Part shown: positions 42,492 through 52,897 of the stretch, in pieces
Numbering within the stretch: the stretch's first letter is position 1
Layout of the letters: every line of letters starts with the position of its first letter
Made by a program: the position numbers and the translations under genes
DNA from: Alphaproteobacteria bacterium
GTDB taxonomy: Bacteria > Pseudomonadota > Alphaproteobacteria > Puniceispirillales > Puniceispirillaceae
Assembly (NCBI GenBank): GCA_022425485.1
Contig: JAKMFL010000010.1
Coordinates: forward strand, 1-64,000
Direction: 5' to 3'
Length of the DNA: 64,000 bases
Notes under the pieces: generated by a model
Databases searched by the model: none
The model's input: only the letters and a program-made list of their open reading frames with translations
What the model was told of the DNA's origin: nothing

Positions 42492-42547
42492 TGCCAGAAG
42501 TGAATTGCCAGAATTGAATTGCCAGAAGTGAATTGCCAGAAGTGAAC
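42492..42547 (+). repeat. 14-bp tandem repeat, 4 copies, between dat and hfq
   Basis: TGCCAGAA(G/T)TGAA(T/C) x4. Confidence 0.97.
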
Positions 42548-42567
42548 CGAACATATGGAGCTGGATG

Positions 42568-42807
42568 ATGGATAAGGGTCAAAATTTACAAGATATCTTT
42601 CTGAATCAAATCAGAAAGCAGCATGTATCTGTAACTATCTTTCTGGTAAATGGCGTGAAACTGCAAGGGGTGGTCACGTGGTTTGATAGCTATTCTATTT
42701 TGCTTAAGCGTGAGGGACATATCCAGCTTATTTATAAACATGCGGTATCGACTATAATGCCGGCTAGCCCAGTAGATTTGCAAGGGCTAGATGGTGACGA
42801 TGACTAG
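42568..42807 (+). CDS. hfq: RNA chaperone Hfq
   Basis: [57 protein letters not shown]. Confidence 0.97.
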   Translation: MDKGQNLQDIFLNQIRKQHVSVTIFLVNGVKLQGVVTWFDSYSILLKREGHIQLIYKHAVSTIMPASPVDLQGLDGDDD

Positions 42808-43648
42808 CCGCATTCCGGCGCTCTCCCCTCATTTTGATGAAGATATTCTTAGCCTGCAAACTCGTGTCGCTGAGCAGGATATCTTGCCTTATTTTCAGAA
42901 TCTTAGAGAGCTGGATATTGAAACAAAAAGTTCTGCTACTGATTTTGTAACCATTGCAGATAAGCAGGCTGAAAGGCAGCTTATCTCTGGCTTAAAGCGT
43001 TTATTACCAGAAGCGGGGTTTGTAGCGGAAGAAAATACCGCTCAATTTGGCCTGTCAGAGGCGTTGGATACAGGTTTCGTTTGGACTATTGACCCGCTTG
43101 ATGGCACCCGCAATTTTGTTAAAGGCAATGCACAATTTTGCACCATGTTAGGGCTTTTATATGATGGCATGCCCGTCGGCGCATGGATATATAAGCCGCT
43201 TACTTCGGAATCTGTAATGGCCCGCCATGATGGGTTACCGCGCTATATAGATGCGCAAGGTAGCCAGCAAAACCATCAGTCAAATGGCTGTAACTTAGGA
43301 AACGCCTCTATTCATAGCTTGAAAGGCTGCATGAATGCTATGGGGTTTGACAGCGCTATCCGTGAGCGTGTCAGGGAAAAGCTGAAAACCCTAAAAGGGC
43401 GCTTTCATATTGGCTCTGCAGGCGTAGAAGCGATGAGCATTGCTGCTGGTTCGTGTGATTATTTGATGCATAGCAAGCTTACCTACTGGGATAGCGTGCC
43501 TGTGGTTATGGTTCTCAATAGTCTTGGCTATCATGTACGGCTTGCCCCATCCGGAGCGCATTATCAGCCAGGGGATAAAGGGGTATTGCTTGCCGCACCA
43601 ACACCCGAAATATGGCAACAGCTAGCGGATTTTGTTTGGTCAGCCTAA
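42800..43648 (+). CDS. Inositol monophosphatase family protein (IMPase/HisN/CysQ-like)
   Basis: [10 protein letters not shown]...[32 protein letters not shown]. Confidence 0.9.
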   Translation: MTSRIPALSPHFDEDILSLQTRVAEQDILPYFQNLRELDIETKSSATDFVTIADKQAERQLISGLKRLLPEAGFVAEENTAQFGLSEALDTGFVWTIDPLDGTRNFVKGNAQFCTMLGLLYDGMPVGAWIYKPLTSESVMARHDGLPRYIDAQGSQQNHQSNGCNLGNASIHSLKGCMNAMGFDSAIRERVREKLKTLKGRFHIGSAGVEAMSIAAGSCDYLMHSKLTYWDSVPVVMVLNSLGYHVRLAPSGAHYQPGDKGVLLAAPTPEIWQQLADFVWSA

Positions 43649-43671
43649 GGTAAAGAACGAAAGGCGCGTGT

Positions 43672-44478
43672 CTATTCACGCTCTTTGGCTTTGGCCGCAT
43701 CCCATAATTTGTCCATCTTCTCAAGCCCGGCTGCTTCAAGAGGGATATTTTGCTCCGCTAGGGCATTTTCAATATACTCAAAGCGTCGCTCAAACTTACG
43801 ATTAGTTTCAATAAGGGCAGTTTCCGGATCAACCCCCACCTTACGCGCCAGATTTGCTGCGACAAACAAGATATCGCCTATTTCATCTTTTAGCCGGGTT
43901 TTATCTGTTCTATCTTGCTGCCATTGCACACGAAGCTCATCTGTCTCTTCATGTAACTTGTCGATCACCGCCTCAAGCTCTAGCCAGTCAAAGCCTACGC
44001 TCGCTGCCCGTTTTTGAAGCTTGGAGGCGCGGACTATGGCTGGCAAGGTGGTGGCAATGCCGTCTAGAAGGCTAACCGCTTCTTCACTTTCTGATGCGCG
44101 TTCCTCTGCCTTTATCTGCTCCCAGTTTTTCCGAACCTCGGTAGCTGTTTTGGCTTTTATATCGCCAAAAACATGCGGATGGCGGCGGATCATCTTATCG
44201 GAAATGCTGTTCGCAACATCATCAAAGGTAAAGCTCCCTTCTTCTGCGGCTATTTGAGCATGAAACACAACTTGTAGCAGCAAATCGCCCAACTCATCAC
44301 AGATTTTATCCCGCGCACCGTTCGCTATAGCTTCATTTACTTCGTAGGCTTCTTCTATTGTGTAGGGGGCAATACTGCTAAAATCTTGTTTGATATCCCA
44401 CGGGCACCCAGTTTCTGGATCACGCAAGGCTTTCATAATGTTTAAAAGACGTTCTATGGGAAGGGGCGGCGTTGTCAT
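43672..44478 (-). CDS. mazG: Nucleoside triphosphate pyrophosphohydrolase MazG
   Basis: LRDPETGCPWDIKQ...YTIEEAYEVNEAI...DELGDLLLQVVFHA. Confidence 0.94.
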   Translation of the reverse strand: MTTPPLPIERLLNIMKALRDPETGCPWDIKQDFSSIAPYTIEEAYEVNEAIANGARDKICDELGDLLLQVVFHAQIAAEEGSFTFDDVANSISDKMIRRHPHVFGDIKAKTATEVRKNWEQIKAEERASESEEAVSLLDGIATTLPAIVRASKLQKRAASVGFDWLELEAVIDKLHEETDELRVQWQQDRTDKTRLKDEIGDILFVAANLARKVGVDPETALIETNRKFERRFEYIENALAEQNIPLEAAGLEKMDKLWDAAKAKERE

Positions 44479-44583
44479 AAGAAACCTGCTTTTTTGAAAT
44501 CTACAGAATTGAGATGGCTCATCTTTCATCTCTGCTTGCATTATTATCCTAAGATGGTCAATATCATGTGCCAATCAATGATG

Positions 44584-45399
44584 TTTTACAGAGAAGTGAA
44601 AATGGATAATAAGCCTAGCTTTGATGCGTCGCCGAAACCTGTGAAAATAAGTGTTATGGCCAGATTGCGCAGCTGGTTCTTTACCGGCTTGTTAGTGACT
44701 GCACCCGTGATGCTGACCATTTATATCACTTGGCTGTTCATTGACATTATCGATGCACAAGTGGTGGGACTTATCCCGTCAGGCTTGCGTGATTATATCA
44801 CGCTAAAAGCGCCTATTGCAGGGCAATTGCCCGGTGTTGGCCTTTTGGTTGGCGCGGTAATGATTACCCTCATTGGCGCACTAGCTGCTGGATTTCTTGG
44901 ACGCTGGCTTATCCGTATTGGTGAGAATTTATTAAACCGAATGCCAGTGGTGCGTTCTATCTATGGCGCATCAAAACAGATTTTGGAAACAGTTTTGTCA
45001 GCGCAATCAGATGCTTTTCGTGAAGTGGTGTTGGTTGAATATCCGCGCAAGGGATTGTGGGTTATTGGGTTTGTAACTGGCGTCACTAAGGGGGAGGTGC
45101 AATCTAGTATTCGTCCAAAAACGGTAAATGTATTTATTCCAACAACACCTAATCCAACTTCTGGATTTTTGCTGTTTTGTCCTGAAAATGAAATTACCTA
45201 TCTGGATATGAGTGTGGAAGATGCAGTAAAGCTGGTGGTTTCTGGTGGAATTGTTACCCCGCCATCCCCGCAAAAATTAGGTAAATCAAAAAATCCAAAA
45301 ACGGGCCAAAAGACATCTGCTAAGAAAACAGCTGTTAAGAAAAAAACAGCTCCCAAAAAGGGCGCACCCAAAAAATGGGCCGTAAAAAAGAAGCGCTAG
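44584..45399 (+). CDS. DUF502 family membrane protein with Lys-rich C-terminal tail
   Basis: FFTGLLVTAPVMLTIYITW...RMPVVRSIYGASKQILETVL; tail KKTAVKKKTAPKKGAPKK. Confidence 0.85.
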   Translation, partial: FYREVKMDNKPSFDASPKPVKISVMARLRSWFFTGLLVTAPVMLTIYITWLFIDIIDAQVVGLIPSGLRDYITLKAPIAGQLPGVGLLVGAVMITLIGALAAGFLGRWLIRIGENLLNRMPVVRSIYGASKQILETVLSAQSDAFREVVLVEYPRKGLWVIGFVTGVTKGEVQSSIRPKTVNVFIPTTPNPTSGFLLFCPENEITYLDMSVEDAVKLVVSGGIVTPPSPQKLGKSKNPKTGQKTSAKKTAVKKKTAPKKGAPKKWAVKKKR

Positions 45400-45426
45400 G
45401 GAGCTGCTAAAGAGGGGTATGTAACC

Positions 45427-47526
45427 TCAGCCAGAGGCTAGGAAACGCACCGCATTATCGCGCTCAAACAAGCTTAGCAGTATGGCATAAGCCTCCATTT
45501 CTGGCGCATCGAGGCTCAAGCCTTTTTCTAAAATATTTTCGGCTTGCTGGCGGGCTAGCGGCAGTAAGTCTGCATGAAGCGCTAAATCTGCTAGACAAAA
45601 TTCTGGCAGGCCTGATTGACGCTGTCCTAGTACTTCGCCCGGGCCACGAAGACGTAAATCTTCTTCGGCAATAATAAAGCCATCATTGGTTGCCCGCATA
45701 ATCTTTAGCCGCGCCTGTGCAGCCTCGCTAAGGGGGGCTTGATACATCAAAATACAAGCTGATTGCGCCTCTCCCCTGCCAACACGCCCCCGCAGCTGGT
45801 GTAATTGTGCAAGACCAAAGCGTTCTGCATGCTCAATAATAATGATGCTAGCCTCAGGCACATCTACCCCAACTTCAATCACGGTGGTCGCGATCAGTAT
45901 CTGGCTTTTGCCTGTCTTGAAATCTGCCATTGCTGCTTCCCGTTCATCTGTTTTCATCCGTCCATGGACGAGCCCAATTTGAATATCTGGCAAAACAGCC
46001 TGCAATTGGCGATAACGGTCTTCTGCGGCGGCGACATCTAGCTTATCTGTTTCTTCAACCAGCGGACATATCCAATAAGCGCGTTGCTGACGGGCAACCG
46101 CTTGCCGCAAACGCTCAACAATCTCGGCAATCCGCTCTCCAGAGATGGCGGCTGTGCTAATTTCTTGGCGGCCTTTTGGTTTTTCATCTAAGCGGGAGAC
46201 CTGCAAATCACCATAGGCAGTCATGGCAAGGGTGCGCGGAATAGGCGTTGCGGTCATCACGAGCACATCACAGCCATCTCCTTTTTGACCCAGAACAAGG
46301 CGCTGGCGGACACCAAAGCGATGCTGCTCATCAACCACGGCAAGCCCTAGCTTGGAAAATTGAATATCATCCGAGAGCAAAGCATGCGTGCCGATAACGA
46401 TTTGGCAGGTGCCATCTGCTAATTTTTGCGTAACGTCTCTGCGTTCCTTTGTCTTCATCCCGCCTAGCAATAATTCTGGCTCTATTTGCATTTCTTTCAA
46501 GAGGGCGCTGAGGCTGGCGTGATGTTGGCGCGCTAAAATTTCAGTTGGGGCAAGCAATGCAGCCTGATAGCCTGCTTCTAGCGCATGCAGCATAGCCATC
46601 AATGCAACAAAGGTTTTGCCGCTCCCGACATCCCCTTGTAAAAGTCGCAGCATCCGCGCCGTGCTTTTCTGGTCAGATTTAATTTCATCTATTACCCGCA
46701 ATTGGGCGTTTGTGGGGGTAAAGGGCAGGGCACTTAGCAACCCTGCCGTCAGTTTCTCATTGCCTTCTTTAGGGCTGCCTTTACCCGCAATACTTGTTTG
46801 CCGGCGCAACAGCCCCAGTGCAAACTGATTGGCCAGCAGTTCATCATAGGCAAGGCGTGTTCTGGCTGGTGTTGAGGCAAGTAAATCGCTGGGTTCTTGC
46901 GGGTTATGTACCTCTTGCAAGGCGCGTTTATGAGATGGCCATTGGCGGCTATGTAATTGCTGGGCATCAATCCATTCTGGCAAGTCTGGTACGGCTTTGA
47001 GGCTCGTAACAATAGCGCGGCGCAGTATACGCGCACTTAGCCCCGCAGTTAGGGGATAAATGGGCTCTATTTCTGGAATTTCAGCAGCCTTTTCTAAAGG
47101 CGTGATATAATCGGGATGCGCCATTTGTAAGCGTCCCTGAAAGCGTTCAACACGTCCGCTTACTAATCTGCGCTCACCAATAGGCAGGCTCGTGCGAAGC
47201 CAGTCTGCTCGCGCCCTGAAAAAGACCAGCTCTAGGCGTCCGCCTTTTGTTTCAGCTGTAATCCGTGCTGGCCGATTTGATTTTCCGGGCGGAATATCGC
47301 CAGATAAAACCAAAATTTCAAATGTTGCGAGCTGGCCATCTTCAGCTTCATCTACAGATGGCCTAGCGCGTCTGTCATTCAGGCTAACCGGCAGATGACG
47401 TAGAATATCGATTAAATGTCCGCCAATTCGCTTTTCCATAATTGCCGCCAGCTTTGGGCCAATGCCGGGCAAGCTGGAGGTGCTGGCAAATAGACGGTAG
47501 AGGCTAGTAGGGCGCGGAATATGCAT
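45427..47526 (-). CDS. recG: ATP-dependent DNA helicase RecG
   Basis: LLQGDVGSGKT, DEQHRFGVRQR, QLHQLRGRVGRGE. Confidence 0.96.
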   Translation of the reverse strand: MHIPRPTSLYRLFASTSSLPGIGPKLAAIMEKRIGGHLIDILRHLPVSLNDRRARPSVDEAEDGQLATFEILVLSGDIPPGKSNRPARITAETKGGRLELVFFRARADWLRTSLPIGERRLVSGRVERFQGRLQMAHPDYITPLEKAAEIPEIEPIYPLTAGLSARILRRAIVTSLKAVPDLPEWIDAQQLHSRQWPSHKRALQEVHNPQEPSDLLASTPARTRLAYDELLANQFALGLLRRQTSIAGKGSPKEGNEKLTAGLLSALPFTPTNAQLRVIDEIKSDQKSTARMLRLLQGDVGSGKTFVALMAMLHALEAGYQAALLAPTEILARQHHASLSALLKEMQIEPELLLGGMKTKERRDVTQKLADGTCQIVIGTHALLSDDIQFSKLGLAVVDEQHRFGVRQRLVLGQKGDGCDVLVMTATPIPRTLAMTAYGDLQVSRLDEKPKGRQEISTAAISGERIAEIVERLRQAVARQQRAYWICPLVEETDKLDVAAAEDRYRQLQAVLPDIQIGLVHGRMKTDEREAAMADFKTGKSQILIATTVIEVGVDVPEASIIIIEHAERFGLAQLHQLRGRVGRGEAQSACILMYQAPLSEAAQARLKIMRATNDGFIIAEEDLRLRGPGEVLGQRQSGLPEFCLADLALHADLLPLARQQAENILEKGLSLDAPEMEAYAILLSLFERDNAVRFLASG

Positions 47527-47766
47527 CTGGGTTCTTGATTTTCTATCTGTTAGCAATCTGCATTGCTTCCAAGGGGTGATCACATCAGTTGAGGTCAATA
47601 TTTTTGTCTGACCCTTGCCTTACCCTGCCACAAAAAAATGTTTTCTTCCACTGTTCGGGAAAAGGGGCTAGACACAGGCTTTCGGGCTGTTCATAAAGTC
47701 CTCTCGCAATAGCTAGGCGTATAAAGGGCGATGCCTGAAATAGCCCTATTTTAACAGAGTGTGATT

Positions 47767-48051
47767 ATGACCACAGAATCCCCCCATCCAGCAGAGACCC
47801 GCGCGCTGCGTATCAAAAGGCTGATTTACCGGGCGAGCTATACGGGCATGAAAGAAACGGACTTGCTGTTAGGCCAATTTGCCCAGCTTTATTTGCCTGA
47901 CCTATCTGATGCAGGTCTAGATGAATTTCAGGCATTACTAGATGCAGGAGACCCCAATATTTTTGCATGGGTGCGCGGCGATGCCCAGCCGCCAGCTAAT
48001 CTAGATGGGCCAGTATTGGCACAGATTAAAAAATTTCAGTCAGAACTTTAG
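47767..48051 (+). CDS. sdhE: Succinate dehydrogenase assembly factor SdhE
   Basis: KRLIYRASYTGMKETDLLLGQFA (RGxxE-type variant) ...FQALLDAGDPNIFAWV. Confidence 0.9.
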   Translation: MTTESPHPAETRALRIKRLIYRASYTGMKETDLLLGQFAQLYLPDLSDAGLDEFQALLDAGDPNIFAWVRGDAQPPANLDGPVLAQIKKFQSEL

Positions 48052-48068
48052 ACTGCTGATTTAATTAT

Positions 48069-51000
48069 ATGAATTTAATAGAAAAAATTGATTTAAAAGA
48101 AAGAGTTTATGGCGGTGTTGACGGGGCTGTTCAGTTGCTGGTTGCCCAGCAAGCTGCCGTTCATGGCAAGCTGGTTTATATTGCCCGTGATGATGCACGA
48201 ATGGCACAGATGCAGCAGGGGCTAGCTGCACTCGATCCTGAGGTAAATATCCAGATTTTGCCGGCTTGGGATTGTCTGCCCTATGATAGGGTATCCCCGC
48301 ATGCCGGAATTATCTCTCAGCGTATTCAAACCCTATCACATCTTTATGGCATGGCAGACAGAATCGCATCGCCATCTGCGCCCGCTAAAAACAGTGTTTT
48401 ACTCACAACAATAAATAGCTGGATGCAGAAAATACCGCCGCGTAGCTTCTTTGCAGAAAACAGCTTAACGCTTCGTGCGGGTAGTGAAATGGCGCAAAAA
48501 GCCATCACCGATTTTCTTGCTCGAAACGGTTTCATGCGCACACAAACCGTTCGCGAATTTGGCGAGTTCTCCCTTCGTGGCGGCATTTTAGATATTTATG
48601 CCAGTACGCTAGCACCGCCAGTTCGTTTGGATTTCTTTGGTGATGAAATTGAGAGTATTCGGTATTTTGACGCCCTCAGCCAGCGCTCAGAAGGCGATGC
48701 AGGCACCCTTACGATACATCCTGCTTCGGAATATTGTTTGGATGAAGAGATTATCAGCCATTTCAGGCAACGCTATCTTAGTCTTTTTGGTGGCAAGGCC
48801 GCGCGTGACCCGCTTTATGAGGCTGTTTCCGCTGGCCAGACCGCTGCTGGGATAGAGCATTGGCTTGGCCTGTTGCATACAGAACTAACCGCACTACCTA
48901 GCTGTCTTGAAGGCTGGAGCTGCTTATTTGATGTGGAATGTCAGCCCGCAGCAACAGCGCGGTTGGAGCAAATATCAGATTTTTATAATGCTAGGTTAGA
49001 GGCAATATCGGATAAGGATGGAAGCGTATACCGCCCCGTGCCGCCAGAGGAGATGTATCTGGGGGCAAGCGATATTGAAGCGCTGTCCAGCCGCCAAAAT
49101 TCCAGCTTTTTGTTTAATTTTGCGGCACCTGATAACAGCGATTGGCCAGATATTGGTGCCCGCCTTGCGCCACATTTTCATAAACAGGCAAGCGGCGAAG
49201 AGCGTCCTATTGCTATAGCTGCCCAGCATATCCGTGATAATTGCACAAAAAGGGCAGTGATTTTATGTGCGAGTACGGATGCGGCTATCACACGCTTGAA
49301 CGAGCTGTTTGAGGCAGAAATAGGTGTCCTGCCGCAAGAGGTGAAAAGCCTAAAAGAGGTTGTTCATGCAGGGCTATATATCTTGCAATGGCCTTTGGAA
49401 ACCGGTTTTACAGCGCCTGATGCCCTTGTGTTAAGCGAGCAGGATATTTTTGGGGCGCGTATTGGGCGGCCGGCTGGAAAGAGGCGGCGTGCCGATAATT
49501 TCCTGCGCGAAGTATCTTCACTAGAGGTTGGCGATTTGGTTGTGCATGTTGAGCATGGCATTGGCCGCTATGAAGGGCTGGAGACGATAAAATCAGACGG
49601 CACCCAGCATGATTGTCTGCATCTACGCTATGCAGGCGGTGATAGGTTATATCTGCCAGTTGAAAATATTGAGTTGTTAAGCCGCTATGGCCAAGAAAGC
49701 TCGGATGTGGTCATGGATAGGCTTGGCGGCGTTGGTTGGCAAAGCCGGAAAGCGCGTATCAAAGGCCGCATTCGTGAGATGGCGGAGCAATTAATGAAAA
49801 TTGCCGCCAATCGGGCTGTCGCAAAAGCAGAGCCGCTATCGCCGCCAGAAGGCGTGTTTGCCGAGTTCTGTGCGCGATTTGGGCATTCTGAAACTGATGA
49901 TCAGCTAGATGCGATACAGGATGTTTTGGCAGACCTATCCTCTGGACAGGCAACGGACAGGCTAATCTGTGGTGATGTTGGCTTTGGCAAGACCGAAGTT
50001 GCGCTTCGGGCTGCGTTTGTGGCGGCTATGTCTGGATATCAGGTAGCTCTGGTAACGCCAACAACCCTGCTTGCGCGCCAACATACAAAATTGTTTGAAG
50101 AGCGTTTCAAAGGCTTTCCAGTAAAGGTAGCTAGCCTATCACGGATGGTGACGGCCAAAGATGCACAAAAGGTTAAGGACGGGCTAAAAGACGGGTCGGT
50201 ACAGATGGTGGTTGGCACCCATGCGTTGCTTGCTAAATCTATAGATTTTAATCATCTGGGGTTATTGATCATTGATGAAGAACAGAATTTCGGTGTTGCC
50301 CAGAAAGAGCGGCTAAAAGAGTTACGCGGGGATGTGCATGTCCTTACCCTATCCGCAACCCCAATCCCGCGTACCCTGCAGCTTGCCCTATCAGGGGTTC
50401 GGGATATGTCGCTTATCGCAACCCCGCCTGTAGACCGTCTAGCTGTTCGAACTTTTGTTGGTGGCTGGGATGGTGTGGTACTAAAAGAAGCCTTGATAAG
50501 AGAGCGTTTCAGAGGCGGGCAGAGCTTTGTTGTCTGCCCACGCGTTGCGGATTTAAACCGTGTTTATGACAAGCTGGTAAAGATGGTTCCAGATTTACGT
50601 ATCTTTACCGCACACGGGAAAATGGCACCAAATGAATTAGATGATGTGATGACAGATTTTGGCGAGGGCAAGGCAGATGTCTTGCTGTCAACGAACATTA
50701 TTGAGTCTGGCATTGATATTCCGACCGCTAATACGATGATTATCCACCGTGCGGATATGTTTGGGCTTGCGCAGCTTTACCAATTACGGGGCCGGGTAGG
50801 GCGCAGCAAAGAGCGTGCCTATGCCTATTTGACTACTGACCCTGATCTTATCTTGACCGCGCAGGCCAAACGTCGGCTGGATGTTATGCAAACGCTCGAT
50901 ACCTTAGGGGCAGGCTTCTCGCTAGCCTCCTATGATATGGATATTAGGGGTGCTGGAAACCTGCTAGGGGATGAGCAATCTGGCCATGTGCGCGAGGTGG

Positions 51001-51545
51001 GTATCGAGCTGTATCAGGATATGCTGAAACAGGCTGTTGATATCGCTAAACAGAGCCGCCAGTCAGAAGCAGAAAGCACCGCAGAGTCCCAAGAATGGTC
51101 ACCGCAAATTTCGCTTGGCACAAATGTTCTTATTCCTGAGCAATATGTGCCAGACCTTTCTGTGCGGCTATCTTTGTATCGGCGCATCGGTAATTTACGA
51201 AGTCCGGACGAAATATTTGATGTAAAAGCGGAATGTGCTGACCGATTTGGAAAGCTTCCAGATACAATGAACAATTTGTTGGAAATAGTTGAATTAAAAC
51301 AATTATGCCGCCAGCTAAATATCCAAAAATTTGATGCTGGGGATAAGGGATTTGCGCTTAGCTTCCGTGATAATCAGGTACAAGATCCAGATGCGCTTAT
51401 TGGCTGGATTGCGGCGCAAGCTGGCAAGGTTCAGCTAAAGGCAAATCATCGGCTTATCATCAAGGATGATCTGGCAAAGGTGTCTGTGCGCAGTGGGCAG
51501 GCTAAAAACTGGCTACGTTCAATGGCACAAACGCTTACCGCATGA
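48069..51545 (+). CDS. mfd: Transcription-repair coupling factor
   Basis: 1158 aa; GDLVVHVEHGIGRYEG, LICGDVGFGKTEVALRAAF, QLYQLRGRVGRSKERAYAYL. Confidence 0.97.
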   Translation: MNLIEKIDLKERVYGGVDGAVQLLVAQQAAVHGKLVYIARDDARMAQMQQGLAALDPEVNIQILPAWDCLPYDRVSPHAGIISQRIQTLSHLYGMADRIASPSAPAKNSVLLTTINSWMQKIPPRSFFAENSLTLRAGSEMAQKAITDFLARNGFMRTQTVREFGEFSLRGGILDIYASTLAPPVRLDFFGDEIESIRYFDALSQRSEGDAGTLTIHPASEYCLDEEIISHFRQRYLSLFGGKAARDPLYEAVSAGQTAAGIEHWLGLLHTELTALPSCLEGWSCLFDVECQPAATARLEQISDFYNARLEAISDKDGSVYRPVPPEEMYLGASDIEALSSRQNSSFLFNFAAPDNSDWPDIGARLAPHFHKQASGEERPIAIAAQHIRDNCTKRAVILCASTDAAITRLNELFEAEIGVLPQEVKSLKEVVHAGLYILQWPLETGFTAPDALVLSEQDIFGARIGRPAGKRRRADNFLREVSSLEVGDLVVHVEHGIGRYEGLETIKSDGTQHDCLHLRYAGGDRLYLPVENIELLSRYGQESSDVVMDRLGGVGWQSRKARIKGRIREMAEQLMKIAANRAVAKAEPLSPPEGVFAEFCARFGHSETDDQLDAIQDVLADLSSGQATDRLICGDVGFGKTEVALRAAFVAAMSGYQVALVTPTTLLARQHTKLFEERFKGFPVKVASLSRMVTAKDAQKVKDGLKDGSVQMVVGTHALLAKSIDFNHLGLLIIDEEQNFGVAQKERLKELRGDVHVLTLSATPIPRTLQLALSGVRDMSLIATPPVDRLAVRTFVGGWDGVVLKEALIRERFRGGQSFVVCPRVADLNRVYDKLVKMVPDLRIFTAHGKMAPNELDDVMTDFGEGKADVLLSTNIIESGIDIPTANTMIIHRADMFGLAQLYQLRGRVGRSKERAYAYLTTDPDLILTAQAKRRLDVMQTLDTLGAGFSLASYDMDIRGAGNLLGDEQSGHVREVGIELYQDMLKQAVDIAKQSRQSEAESTAESQEWSPQISLGTNVLIPEQYVPDLSVRLSLYRRIGNLRSPDEIFDVKAECADRFGKLPDTMNNLLEIVELKQLCRQLNIQKFDAGDKGFALSFRDNQVQDPDALIGWIAAQAGKVQLKANHRLIIKDDLAKVSVRSGQAKNWLRSMAQTLTA

Positions 51546-51618
51546 GCAATCTCTGCTAAACACTGCCTCAATCAACGTGCGTGTTTTAAATGCTGCGGCC
51601 TCTTGGAAATATAGAGCT

Positions 51619-52266
51619 TTAGAAATCAGACGCTGGGCGCACGCATGCATCTATGGCGCTAACCAGTACATCTGGCGGATAGGCGCCAGCTAGCGAATAG
51701 CGTCCAGAAAAAATCATCATTGGCACCCCTTCGATGCCCGCCATTCGCCCTTCATCTAAATCTTCGGTTAGCTGGCTTTCTGCTTCGCTATCACTGGCTT
51801 GCAAAACAGCCATATCAAGGCCAGACTTTGCGACGATATCTTTTTGTATGTCGCTATCAGATATATCTAGCCCATCAAGGAAATAGGCTTGGAAAAAATG
51901 CTCTGATAGGGGGTCTGCATCTGGCCCTGCGGCTATCAGCAATTTATGAATAGGCCGGCTATCTGGGGTTCGTTCAATATCCATAAAATTGAAATCAATA
52001 CCACTTTCTGCGCCTGCTTTGGATATACGCGCATAAACAGCTGATGCTGCGGGACCAAATTTAGCATGCAGATAAGCTTGGCGATCCATCCCTTGCTGCG
52101 GCATCGTCGGATTCAGTAAAAAAGTGCGCCAGCGATAGCGCGGTCTAACATTTGGCCGCAAGGCAAAGGCTGCTTCCAATCTTTTTTTCCCAATATAGCA
52201 CCAAGGGCAGATAATATCAGAAAAGATATCTATATCAATTATAGCAGTATCAATTTTAGGGGGCAT
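51619..52266 (-). CDS. DsbA family oxidoreductase (FrnE-like)
   Basis: IFSDIICPWCYIGKKRLEAAF; C-terminal GVPMMIFSGRYSLAGA. Confidence 0.9.
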   Translation of the reverse strand: MPPKIDTAIIDIDIFSDIICPWCYIGKKRLEAAFALRPNVRPRYRWRTFLLNPTMPQQGMDRQAYLHAKFGPAASAVYARISKAGAESGIDFNFMDIERTPDSRPIHKLLIAAGPDADPLSEHFFQAYFLDGLDISDSDIQKDIVAKSGLDMAVLQASDSEAESQLTEDLDEGRMAGIEGVPMMIFSGRYSLAGAYPPDVLVSAIDACVRPASDF

Positions 52267-52384
52267 TTTGCGCGGCTCATCATCAAATTTTTATGTCTAT
52301 GGTAAGACGGGTTTTAAGTTTACTTTTACAAATCTAACCGTATTTTCATGGTTTGTGTAACACTTTAAGAATGAAGGTGCGGAT

Positions 52385-52891
52385 ATGGATGAAAAGCTTG
52401 TAAAGAAGGCAGAAAAGCTAAGAGATAAGCTGCTTAGCTCCGCACAAACTATTGGCATCAGCATTTTAACGCCTAATGCTGAAGGGCAGGGAATGCCAGA
52501 TACCGGTTTTGCTCCCTTTATACGCCTTGAGGGCAGTTTTTATATCTATTCCAGTGATTTATCTTCGCATATCCGCAGCCTGATAGCTGGCCAGCCTGTA
52601 CAATTTTTCCTCATCGCTGATGAGGGAAGCTCTCAAAATATCTGGGCGCGTGTCCGGCTGAAATTCAGCGCAAGCGTTGAAGAATTATCGCGCGAGGATG
52701 CCGCATTTGATAATTTGTTGGATAATATCGGCGATAAACATGGGCCGGTAATGGATCTTATCCGTAATTTTACCGATTTTCACCTGTTTAAAATTACGCC
52801 AGAGCGCGGTAATCTGGTAACTGGATTTGCGGCTGCTTTTGAGGTTGAAGGCGCAGATTTTGAGATTACAACCCACCTGCGGCAAGGATAG
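52385..52891 (+). CDS. HugZ/pyridoxamine 5'-phosphate oxidase-like flavin/heme-fold protein
   Basis: FAPFIRLEGSFYIYSSDLSSHIRSL...QNIWARVRLKF; FTDFHLFKITPERGNLVTGF. Confidence 0.7.
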   Translation: MDEKLVKKAEKLRDKLLSSAQTIGISILTPNAEGQGMPDTGFAPFIRLEGSFYIYSSDLSSHIRSLIAGQPVQFFLIADEGSSQNIWARVRLKFSASVEELSREDAAFDNLLDNIGDKHGPVMDLIRNFTDFHLFKITPERGNLVTGFAAAFEVEGADFEITTHLRQG

Positions 52892-52897
52892 GCGGTT

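Noticed and set aside
42492-42547. Tandem repeat considered as a CRISPR array
   Set aside because: 14-bp units are directly adjacent with no spacers, and no cas genes are nearby
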